NCBI GenBank assembly: GCA_003427395.1
Contig: BFEA01000139.1
Location: 2,807,488 to 2,833,727, forward strand
Origin: Chara braunii
Taxonomy: Eukaryota > Streptophyta > Charophyceae > Charales > Characeae
Length of the DNA stretch: 26,240 bases
Reading direction: 5' to 3'
Positions 1 to 8,036 of the stretch are shown piece after piece. The first letter of the stretch is position 1; each line of letters begins with the position of its first letter. The position numbers and the translations under genes were made by a program. Below the pieces are notes generated by a model. The model was given only the letters and a program-made list of their open reading frames with translations, made no database searches and was not told the DNA's origin.

Positions 1-54
1 TTTTTTTTTTTTTTTTTTTTCCCCTTCTTCTTCTTCTTCTTCTTTCCTTTTCTC
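1..54. repeat. Poly-T run and TTC microsatellite
   Basis: A run of 20 T is followed by CCCC and tandem TTC triplets, then pyrimidine-rich DNA to about 110. It is simple sequence at the window edge. It could be the tail of a minus-strand retroposed sequence, but nothing diagnostic is visible. Confidence 0.9.
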
Positions 55-411
55 TTTTATTACTTACTCTTTATCCCCTCCTCCTCTTCTCCTTTTCCCT
101 CATCTTCTTCTGATCCTTCTTCAGGGGATGTAGAAAGTAGTTCCTTCATTGGTATTGTCTCCATGATGGCTATTTCCATCACTCCGTGGCAAATCGCTAC
201 TTTAGGTTGTGACTTTCCTGGCTTGAGGGAGGGATTTACTCACTCTCACCTCAAGATCTATCTCTTCACCCACTTGGGGGTAAATCGTTACTTGGACTTT
301 CACTCATAGAGGCACTTTGGTGATCCTAACCTCCCACATTGTCCATTTGTCCATCCGGTAATGATCCGATTCAAGGATGGATGCTTCCATGAGTGCTATG
401 CAGGTGTTTGA
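55..411 (+). other. Weak coding-like stretch, unrecognised
   Basis: The frame through GAT at 127 stays open from the pyrimidine-rich edge to a TGA near 411, except for one TAG at 307-309. The translation begins Ser/Pro-rich, then becomes mixed in composition with Trp, Cys and His residues, for example CDFPGLREGF and VMIRFKDGCFHECYAGV. I do not recognise a family. It has no clear ATG, splice site or promoter. It may be a degraded exon or transposon fragment, or chance. Tandem satellite begins about 30 bp downstream. Confidence 0.2.
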
Positions 412-440
412 GCAAGTCTCACTCACCTGCAACTTTTTTT

Positions 441-901
441 TGTGGTGGTTCCTTCCTAGTTACTCCATAGCTCATGTATGTATGTATTGTAGTCTCTTTG
501 CTGCAAGTTCAGTTTATCTCTCACTTGGTGATGTGGCGGTTCCTTCCTAGTTGCTCCATAGCTCATGTATGTATGTGTTGTAGTCTCTTTGGTGCAAGTT
601 TAGTCTTTCTCTCACTCAGTGATGTGGCGGTTCCTTCCTAGCTGCTCCATAGCTCATGTATGCATGTGTTGTACTCTCTTTGGTGCAAGTTCAGTCTTTC
701 TCTCACTTAGTGATGTGGCGGTTCCTTCCTAGTTGCTCCATAGTTCATGTATGTATGTGTTGTAGTCTCTTCGGTGCAAGTTCAGTTTCTCTCACTTAGT
801 GAAGTGGCGGTTTCTTCCTAGTTGCTCCATAGCTCGTGTATGTATGTGTTGTAGTCTCTTTGGTGCAAATTCAGTCTTTCTCTCACTTGGTGATGTAGCG
901 G
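441..901. repeat. 91-bp satellite array, left part
   Basis: About five head-to-tail copies of a 91-bp unit. Each contains TTCCTTCCTAGTTGCTCCAT, then CTCATGTATGTATGTGTTG, then CTCACTTGGTGATGTGGCGG. Copies differ by a few substitutions. A 91-bp period is not a multiple of three, so no tandem protein repeat is encoded. The array stops inside a unit at GCGG (898-901), exactly where element A begins, and resumes at 5897. Confidence 0.93.
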
Positions 902-1107
902 TGTCGAGGGCATCGGTTCCCGCCTTTTTCGCAAAGGCTAGAGCCCTCCCGGCCATGTCACGCAGGAGTTTAACAAAATCAAAATTCATAGACAACTCGG
1001 GGACGACGCAAAATAATCCCGCGAACCGCCAAGACGGCCGCGGTCGCGTCGCCCCTTCGCCACTCTAGCCGGGTGCGCCAGCTGTACATCCCACGGTCCC
1101 CTACGAC

Positions 1108-3300
1108 AGGATAGGTTCCCGCGGGGCATAAGCTTTCCTTCCCTAAGGGGCTGTCACCGCCCTTAGGGGCGTATCCCTACCGAGTTACTGACCCACATGC
1201 GAAAGTTTTTAGATGCAATTGCAGAGGTAGGTCAGCCGAGGGTGTTTGCTTGTTCGCTGCAGTATAGATACGCTTGGTTAACGCCAAGCGGACCCGAGCA
1301 TCACCCGTTCCTAGGGCGTTGATCTCCTAGGTACGGAGTAAACGTCAGTGGACTAGGACGATTTCAACCAAGCGTGAAACCCAATCTTCCTAGTCCCTTA
1401 GACACACCGTCAAAAGAAAATTAAAACATCCACATATAATTACATCAAAGGAAATCGACCGTAGTCGACAAAAACATATCTAATCTGAAATGATAACTGA
1501 GAGAATCCAAATCTTCATTTGATACATCCAATATCACAAGATCAAAATAAAATCCGACCACCCAGGGTCGAACTCTACAAAACAATCATACAACCGCCAA
1601 CGAGGAGTTGGTTACCAACAATAACATTAATGCAGCCGACAAAGTAATCGGTTGCCTTAATTTTGACTTGATGAGATGCGCTGCCAAAGTTATTCATTCC
1701 ATCCTACCACCGACCTAAGATTAGGTACGCACACTTGTCTCTATACTTTCTCAATCTTATTGGATGACATGCGAATGTTTTTTTATCAGGGGCATTGCTT
1801 GAAGTGTTGCATGCCTCTCCTTCTAGGAAGTGGTCTGGGGTACTCCTCCTCCTCACCCGAGCACAAGACTCGGATCTCATAAGTCAGGCTGTCTCCAGGG
1901 AATCGGCAGGTACCCCTCCGAAGAACGGTCCACTCCGGGTCGATAACAGGGTCGGCTCCTAAAGCAACGAACCCCCGTCGCATATGCTTCCTAGAGGTAG
2001 GAGATGTGTCCACTGCAAGTAGTTTTCGATTATTCTTATATCTCATAAGTTCAGAGTAACTTAGACGAAAAGAAATCGAAGGAGATAAAGATGAGAATCA
2101 TTTGGACAGGTACATGTAGATAAGGTCATTCGAAATAGAAAGGGTCAATCCTGGGAAAAGACTAAGTCCATTTGACCTCATCTGCTTTATTTCAATCGTA
2201 TTCATTCTATGACACATGTTGAACAATTTTTTTCAAAACAACAATTTTCACTTTCACAAGCAGGCAGGTGAAAGGTAGAAAGAGGATAATCATTTTCTTT
2301 ATCTCAAATAGGCATAATCAATCTCCTTTGCAAGCATCCTTCTACCTATCTGCACGGCATGCAAAGAAAACAAATTCGAAAGAAAACAACACAATTTCAT
2401 ACTCAAGTCAGACTTTTCCATTCACATGCATGACTCGCACAACTCTCCTCTACCTTTTCCTTTGAACGTTGAAAATGAACAGGGTCAAGCAAAGTGCGGG
2501 TTCACACAAGTGTGAAAGGAAGTCTGAGTCATTCAACTGACCTTGAGTGAAGTTTAGTCCGACCCACTCAAGAAAGTCGGGTAATATTCCAATCAGAAGA
2601 AAATAATCGTCGTTGAATATGAAAATATGCGGCTCACATTAAAATACGCAGCTCACAACTTCACAAGTTGTGGTCGTTTCACTGAACGACGGTCCACCGC
2701 CTTCTCCAAGTACCTGATCACATCAAGGTTGGGTCCACCAAAATGCCTGAATGAGATAACCCTCAAAGAGGGTGCTCCCGTGATCAAACCTTACGTCATC
2801 CCACACCCCATACCGTCCTAGCACAGTCTCAATTGCAGCTTGACCACCAACGATACTTCCCAACCAGCCGCAAGTCCACGCCGCCTCCAAGCACCACGTC
2901 CGCTCACAGTAGTCACACCAATATGTCGGTCCTGATCTCAAAACCCAATTTCACCTAGTCACAAAATGGTCCTAGATGGTCCCAATGCAGTCCCACACCA
3001 TCGCTCGTAATACCAAATGGTCTGGAACTCAAAACCGCTCGCATTGCGCCGCAAAAAAAATAAAGGTCGCCCTGACTCAAAATCACATGTGCCGCGAACC
3101 TCAGTAAAAATAAAAATGTCCTTCCGGCGCAACCGCAAGTGCTGCAACTCCAATAGTCACTGCCGCGTGCACTCACTCCGCACTCTCTCCATGCCGCCGG
3201 TCCACGCACCACTACCATACGATCCCAAACGTGCACCAGCGTTGGCCCAACCCCTGGGCCCCATTAAATTCCACCATAGTTGTCGCACACCACAAAAGAA
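1108..3300. other. Element A interior without recognisable genes
   Basis: This part is absent from B. Only short unconvincing frames occur. The longest notable one is on the minus strand (2046 to 1786), about 86 residues with no family I recognise. Visible structure includes hairpins at 1134-1170 (CCCTAAGGG with CCCTTAGGG) and 1270-1290 (CGCTTGG with CCAAGCG), and a 9-bp inverted pair GGACTAGGA/TCCTAGTCC around 1350-1398. I see no retroelement protein domains. Confidence 0.5.
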
Positions 3301-3715
3301 AAGTTCGGAACTGCCGCTTGCCGCGCCGTGAAAACCGGTACCATGCCACTGTGCCAAAAAACATTAGCAACAGTTCCCACCGAAGAGCCGCTGCCGCCGT
3401 ACATGAATTTTAGCAGCGTAACCTCACAAAAAAACATCGCCACTGTCGTGCCACCAAACGGTCAGCACCTCCCCTTAGGGCGACCTTGATGCCACCACGC
3501 CATTAATTCGGCAACACCACCCCCATCAAGTGCCACTGCTACCACTGCCGTGAAAAACTGGCAGCGCTTCCACATCACTGTCGTTAAAACCAGTACCGTC
3601 CCCGCAAATATCCGGCAACATTTCCCCGACACTTCTCCACTGACAACGTCGCTGCCGCTGTGCCAAAAAAAACGGCAACACTTCCCTTGCGCTCCTGCCA
3701 ACGGCCGCGGCTATG
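3300..3715. repeat. Degenerate GC-rich minisatellite in element A
   Basis: Loosely repeated phrases of the type GCCACTGCCGTGAAAAAC, CTGTGCCAAAAAACGGCAA and CAACACTTCCC recur at irregular spacing. Both strands stay open in several frames because of the composition, not because of coding selection. I read this as an old, diverged minisatellite within the interior of element A. Confidence 0.45.
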
Positions 3716-3957
3716 GCAGCACGCGTCACCAGCTATACCGCATCTGCATCACTCCAGCGGCCTTCTCCCTCCTTGCAGAGGTGGTGGCTATTGCAGCCTC
3801 CAACCTCAATCCTCCTGCAGACCACCACTCTCCACCTCTCATCACTCTCCACTCCAGCCAGCAGCCCCTCTCCAGCAGCATGCAGCAGCCAACCAGCATT
3901 CACTCAAGTGAATGCCCCAGCAACCTGCCACAAGTGTGAGGCTGCTGGGTGGAATGC

Positions 3958-3975
3958 TGGCTTTTATAGCCAGGT
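3958..3975 (-). promoter_or_regulatory. TATA-box-like site on minus strand
   Basis: The minus strand reads GGCTATAAAAGCCAGC, a good TATA box within a short palindrome. On that strand the dense hairpin region (4541-4025) would lie upstream like a U3 region. This arrangement mirrors element E, where a hairpin block precedes a TATA box. It may mean that the 1110-4630 segment is itself an LTR-like insertion in opposite orientation to element A. No transcript evidence is available. Confidence 0.35.
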
Positions 3976-4024
3976 GATGGTTGTGGGCAGCAACTTTGCC
4001 CACAGCTAGGCAAAATTCGTCAGT

Positions 4025-4541
4025 GCTCCTGGCCCTTGATCTAAATCAATGGCCAGGAGCCCTGTGCCTTGGTTCTCCCCTAGGGAATCAGGGTCATCAA
4101 ATTCTAGGAGTACCTAGCCGTTTTCCAGGCCAGGTGCTCCTGGAAATGGTTGTACACAACCATTTCAGGACTGCATGTTCAACTGAACAGGCGCAGTCCC
4201 ATCAACCCCTAGAAGCTTCTGGGGTTGCACCTGTTCCACGGCCGCAACCATATTCGTGGCCGTTTTCCCCTCCTTTTTTTCCTTTTTCTTTAACCCCTCA
4301 TTTTCTTGTGTAGGGGCAACTCGTTTCCCAAAACGAGTTGCCTCCCTAGTCACTTCGCTGAGCCCAACTAGAGTCCGGCACAAAGGGGTCTCCTTTCCCC
4401 TTACTCGTGCCTGTATCTGGGCTAAAACAGGCGCCTGATACAGGCGCGCGGCTCCAAAGCCCCCCCCCCCAAACGCGTGGGTAAAAGCCCCTTAAGTACA
4501 AGGTCCCACCCACGCCCCGAATCTAGCCACGTTTCCGTGGC
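4025..4541 (+). other. Chain of strong hairpins upstream of the ribozyme
   Basis: At least seven separate inverted repeats follow each other: 4025-4060 (GCTCCTGGCC/GGCCAGGAGC), 4138-4170 (about 15 paired bases with one bulge), 4204-4226 (AACCCC/GGGGTT around AGAAGCTTCT), 4315-4342 (perfect 12-bp stem GGCAACTCGTTT/AAACGAGTTGCC, loop CCCA), 4409-4445 (GCCTGTATC/GATACAGGC), 4475-4515 (GCGTGGGT/ACCCACGC) and 4526-4541 (GCCACG, loop TTTC, CGTGGC). The stems do not share a sequence, so this is not a tandem repeat but an array of independent palindromes. It ends about 30 bp before the hammerhead. An RNA or single-stranded-DNA role is inferred. Confidence 0.8.
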
Positions 4542-4573
4542 AGATCCGGCTCAACTCGGCATACCTTAATGTC

Positions 4574-4626
4574 GACTGTCGAGGTTCAGCCTCCTGATGA
4601 GTCGGTGGAAGTCCGACGAAACAGTC
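4574..4626 (+). ncRNA. Type III hammerhead self-cleaving ribozyme
   Basis: All core parts occur in order. Stem III 5' strand is GACTG (4574-4578). The GUC cleavage triplet ends at C4580. Stem I is GAGG/CCTC (4581-4584 with 4590-4593), closed by a 5-nt loop. Next come CTGATGA (4594-4600), stem II GTCGG/CCGAC (4601-4605 with 4613-4617) with a 7-nt loop, GAAA (4618-4621), and stem III 3' strand CAGTC (4622-4626). Every paired position is Watson-Crick, and the first stem II pair is the canonical G-C. Stem III is the open one, which makes it type III, the class known from plant retrozymes and satellite RNAs. Predicted cleavage is after C4580. Activity is not shown. Confidence 0.9.
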
Positions 4627-4680
4627 TGGCACATCATGCTTTTTTTTCCCCTGCCTGTTCATTCGAAACTAACGGGCGCC

Positions 4681-4749
4681 CATTCCTTGCGCAGAGGTCA
4701 TGCTAATCTTCTCTGTATCGTTCTAACTTTAACGGATGTCCCGAAGGAC
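4681..4749 (-). pseudogene. U6 snRNA 5' region, antisense remnant
   Basis: Read on the minus strand this is U6 snRNA from its first bases to roughly position 70. It has a 5' hairpin with a TTCGG loop, then ACATCCG, the core AACGATACAGAGAAGATTAG with an intact ACAGAGA box, the AGC of the catalytic triad and TGCGCAAGG. The 5' hairpin has lost a base pair and a few transitions are present. The 3' part (internal stem-loop end and tail) is replaced by unrelated sequence, so it cannot be a functional U6. The plant-type start GTCC...GACATCCG supports a green-lineage genome. It lies 55 bp from the hammerhead, on the opposite strand. Confidence 0.88.
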
Positions 4750-5114
4750 GAACGGGTGCCCTTTCATATCAAAGAAAAAAAAGAAGAGAAAAAAACAAAA
4801 AAAAAATCTAATAGAGATCTTAAAATGAAATCTAGAAAAAATCAGAAAAAGAAGAAGAGAAAATATAAAATATAAAAATACTTACCTTCTGATGAAACAG
4901 TGGCCCGTTTATCGGGCACTGTCAGGTGCACTGGGGATCTAAACGCCCCAGGCACTTTAGGCGCGCCGCCTGTTACCGCCTTTAGTTTTAGTAGGTTTTT
5001 TTTTTTTTTTTTTTCCCTTTTCTTATATCTGTTGGCATAAGCCAATGGTCGTTTAATCCTCCATGCGCCACGACAACTCACCCATGAACTGTTGAATTAC
5101 CGACCCGAGTTCGA

Positions 5115-5137
5115 ATCCTATGCACAGGGGCCATGCT
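5115..5137 (-). pseudogene. Short U6-like fragment in element A 3' domain
   Basis: The minus strand reads AGCATGGCCCCTG, TGCA and AGGAT, matching the middle of U6 (AGC triad through the start of the internal stem-loop) with one transition and one extra base. It occupies the position where element B keeps a longer U6 3' half, so the two are probably homologous. On its own this short match would be weak. Confidence 0.55.
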
Positions 5138-5139
5138 CC

Positions 5140-5347
5140 GCGCGGCTGATCTCAGTCGTTCAATCCTGAGATCGCACGGTCGAGATCGACTGCGTCACCA
5201 AGCACGAGCTCCAAAAGGAGCTAGCACCAGTAGGTGCACAGTTTCAGGCTCGATCCCAACATCTGTTGGGTGGAAGTCGGGCACGGTACCTACTGGGCTA
5301 GCTCCTATCACGGGAGCAGAAGCCGCAACCCTTCTACTTGAAGGGTT
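5140..5347 (+). other. Conserved structured domain of element A
   Basis: Hairpins here have counterparts at the same relative places in element B although their sequences differ. They are an outer stem AGGAGCTAGC (5216-5225) with GCTAGCTCCT (5297-5306), an inner hairpin CCCAAC-ATCT-GTTGGG (5255-5270), and AACCCTTC-TACTT-GAAGGGTT (5327-5347). The equivalents in B are 12632-12642 with 12713-12723, CGGT-ATCT-ACCG (12673-12684) and AGCTCTTC-TATAT-GAAGAGCT (12744-12764). Paired changes in the stems point to selection for folding. Confidence 0.75.
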
Positions 5348-5779
5348 AAAGCCCAATAGGTCGCTCTTTACCGTAGCTAAGGCAGGATTTGGCCGCCTCC
5401 TTGCCATACAGTCGCGCTGCCGACGTCGCTTCGGCAGGCGGCGCACCTTGGCAGTCGTGCGTCTTGCCAACCTACCGCACTAAACACTCCGTACGGAACA
5501 GTCGTGCGGCCTCAAATCATACCCACTTCCTTCGCGCCGCGGTCACACAACCAGCGCAATGATTCGTTTTAGCCTACTTAGGTTCTGAATCGTGCGACTG
5601 CTAAGCCACGTGACATTATTTTAGATAGAATAGGTCTACCTTTAGCATCTCCACTTTCGAGTGCCCGCTGCTTCGACAAAAAGCAAAGCATTGTCATTCA
5701 CATCCATTACCCCCGGACACCAGAAGCGTTTGGACTAAAACTCGAAAACTTTTAGTTTCTCGGTCATAGGTCAGGTCTT

Positions 5780-5785
5780 AATAAA
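5780..5785 (+). promoter_or_regulatory. Poly(A) signal AATAAA in element A
   Basis: AATAAACTTTTGGCAA is conserved at the matching place in B (13227, AATAAACTTTGGCAA), about 110 bp before each element's 3' end. This fits an LTR R/U5 boundary. Confidence 0.55.
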
Positions 5786-5864
5786 CTTTTGGCAATCGTC
5801 AGTCTCATCAGGTCCTTCAGTCGAACGAAAGAGTCCGACAACGCTCGACGTTGAAAAACCCCTA

Positions 5865-5896
5865 CAAATACCCTTGTCAGGGTATTTGCCCCGACA
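5865..5896 (+). other. 3'-terminal hairpin of element A
   Basis: A perfect 9-bp stem CAAATACCC/GGGTATTTG (5865-5873 with 5880-5888) sits just before the terminal CCCGACA. Element B has CAGAAACCC/GGGTTTCTG at the same place, with two compensating base-pair changes. It could help 3' end formation or integration. That is inference. Confidence 0.75.
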
Positions 5897-7330
5897 GCGG
5901 TACCTTCCTAGTTGCTCCATAGCTCATGTATGTACATGTTGTCGTCTCTTTGGTGCAAGTTCAGTCTTTCTCTCACTTAGCGATGCGGCGGTTCCTTCCT
6001 AGTTGCACCATAGCTCATGTGTGTATGTGTTGTAGTCCCTTTGGTGCAAGTTCAGTCTTTTTCTCACTTGGTGATGTGGCGGTTCCTCCCTAGCTGCTCC
6101 ATAGCTCATGTATGTATGTGTTGTAGTCTCTTTGGTGCAAGTTTAGTCTTTCTCTCACTTGGTGATGTGGCGATTTCTTCCTAGTTGCTCCATAGCTTAT
6201 GTATGTATGTGCTATAGCCTCTTTGATGCAAGTTCAGTCTTTCTCTCATTTGGTGATGTACCGGTTTCTTCCTAGTTGTTCCATATCTCATTTATGTATG
6301 TACCGTAGTTCCTTCAGTGCAAGTTCAGTTCTTCTCTCACTTGGTGATGTACCGGTTCCTTCCTAGCTGCTCCATAGCTCATGTGTGTATGTGTTGTAGT
6401 CTCTTTGGTGCCAGTTCAGTCTTCCTCTGACTTGGTGACGTACCGCTTCCTTCCTAGTTGTTTCATAGGTCATGTATGTATGTACTGTAGTTCCATTAGT
6501 GCAAGTTCAGTTCTTTTGATGTACCAGTTTCTTCCTAGTCGTTCCACAGCTCATGTATGTATTCCATTAGTGCAAGTTCAGTTCCTCTCTCACTTGGTGA
6601 TGTACGGGTTCCTTCCTAGTTGCTCCATAGCTCATGTATGTATGTGTTGTGGTCTCTTTGGTGCAAGTTCAGTCTTTCTCTCACTTGGTGATGTGGCGGT
6701 TCCTTCCTAGTTGCTCCATAGCTCATGTATGTATGTGTTCTAGTATCTTTGGTGCAAGTGTGGTCTTTCTCTCACTTGGTGATGTGGCGGTTCCTTCCTA
6801 GTTGCTCCATAGCTCATGTATGTACGTGTTGTAGTCTCTTTGGTGCAAGTTCAGCCTTTCTCTCACTTGGTGATGTGGCGGTTCCTTCCGAGTTGCTCCA
6901 TAGCTCATGTATGTATGTGTTGTAGTCTCTTTGATGCAAGTTCAGTCTTTCTTTCATTTGGTGATGTACCGACTTCTTCCTAACTGTCCCATAGTTCATG
7001 TATGTATGTACTATAGCCCCATTAGTGCGAGCTCAACTCTTCTCTCAGTTGGTGATGTACCGGTTCCTTCCTAGCTATTCCATAGTTCATGTGTGTATGT
7101 GTTGAAGTCTCTTTGGTGCCAGTGCAGTCTTCCTTTCACTTGGTGAAGTACCGGTTTCTCCCTAGTTGTTCCATAGCTCATGTACATATGTGTTGTAGTC
7201 TCATTGGTGGAAGTTCAATCTTTCTCTCATGCGGTGATGTGCCGATTCCTTCCTAGCTATTCCATGGCTCATGTATGAACGTACTGTAGTCTCATTGGTG
7301 CAAGTTCAGTCTTTCTCTCACTTGGTGATA
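5897..7330. repeat. 91-bp satellite array, right part
   Basis: About 16 head-to-tail units continue the array of 441-901. Two main variants are visible: one with GATGTGGCGG (for example 6690, 6781, 6872) and one with GATGTACCGG (for example 6253, 6346, 7052). Two neighbouring units near 6436-6599 are shortened to about 80 bp. The period is otherwise close to 91 bp. No protein is encoded. Confidence 0.93.
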
Positions 7331-7912
7331 TGGGGGTTCCTTCCTAGTTGCTTCCATAGCTTCAGACATTTGCATGCTCTAGTCCAAGTTGTGCAGTCCA
7401 GTTCTTCCTTCACTTGGTGATGTGTCGGTTCTTCCTAATTGCTTCCCTTGCTTCACACATGTGTATGCTCTAGTCTAAGTTGTGCAGTTCAATTCTTCCT
7501 TCGCTTAGGTGATGTGTCGGTTCTTCCTAGTTGCTTCCCTAGCTTCACACGTGCATGCTCTAGTCCAAGTTGTGCAGTTCAGTTCTTTCTTCACTTGGTG
7601 ATATGTCGGTTCTTCCTAGTTGCTTCCCTAGCTTCACACATGTGTATGCTTTGTTCTTCCTAGTTGCTTCCCTAGCTTCACACATGTGTATGCTCTAGTC
7701 TAAGTTGTGCAGTTAAGTTCTTCCTTCACTTGGTGATGTGTCGGTTCTTCCTAGTTGCTTCCATAGCTTCACACATACGTATGCTCTAGTCTAAGTTGTG
7801 TCGTTCAGTTCTTTCTTCACTTAGAGATGTATCGGTTCCATAACCTATGTACGTAAGTAGGCTAGTTATACTTGTGTTGTTTAGTCTCTCTCTCTCTCGC
7901 TCAATGATGTAC
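7331..7912. repeat. Diverged 91-bp satellite subfamily
   Basis: These units keep the period and general layout but read TTCTTCCTAGTTGCTTCCCT, then a phrase with CACACATGTGTATGCTCTAG, then CTTGGTGATGTGTCGG. One partial copy near 7650 is truncated. The array decays into the (CT)n tract. The subfamily sits at the right edge, as older units often do in a satellite. Confidence 0.85.
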
Positions 7913-7976
7913 CGGGTTAGATCTTGAGTGGGGAACGGTGGGTCAAGTAAGGGTAAGGCTTGATTAGGATTAGGGA

Positions 7977-7980
<4 letters not shown>

Positions 7981-8032
<52 letters not shown>
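7981..8032. repeat. (CT)26 microsatellite
   Basis: An uninterrupted CT dinucleotide run, with a shorter CTCTCTCT stretch near 7888. The Arg/Glu-rich reading frames on the minus strand here are artefacts of the repeat. Confidence 0.97.

Positions 8033-8036
<4 letters not shown>

Larger units (their letters stand above)
902..5896 (+). mobile_element. Element A: non-coding TGTCG...CGACA element, LTR-like, with hammerhead ribozyme
   Basis: A 4995-bp insertion splits a satellite unit. It starts TGTCGAGGGCATCGG and ends CCCCGACA, and is flanked by GCGG (898-901 and 5897-5900). Removing it with one GCGG restores the 91-bp unit. Its first ~210 bp and its part from ~4630 to the end match element B (11314-13343). 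The 1110-4630 segment has no counterpart in B. It has AATAAA at 5780, 111 bp before the 3' end, and no recognisable protein. Short TG/CA-type ends, a target duplication and a poly(A) signal suggest a giant solo LTR or LARD/TRIM-type non-autonomous retroelement. TGT...ACA ends with 4-bp duplications also occur in Ginger DNA transposons, so the class is open. Confidence 0.8.

Noticed and set aside
4897-4925. Second hammerhead suggested by CTGATGA
   Set aside because: No GAAA after a stem II and no cleavage triplet. The sequence instead forms a simple hairpin CAGTGGCCCG...CGGGCACTG.
5095-5130. tRNA gene suggested by GAGTTCGAATCCT
   Set aside because: The T-loop-like word is present but the flanking 5-bp stem does not pair, and no acceptor, D or anticodon arm can be drawn. 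The position overlaps the U6-like fragment.
6381-6999. Short proteins with repeated VCMCC or LPSCSIAHV phrases
   Set aside because: They are translations of the 91-bp satellite, whose period is not divisible by three, and they change frame between units.
441-7912. CRISPR array
   Set aside because: The units are contiguous 91-bp repeats with no unique spacers, in eukaryotic DNA.
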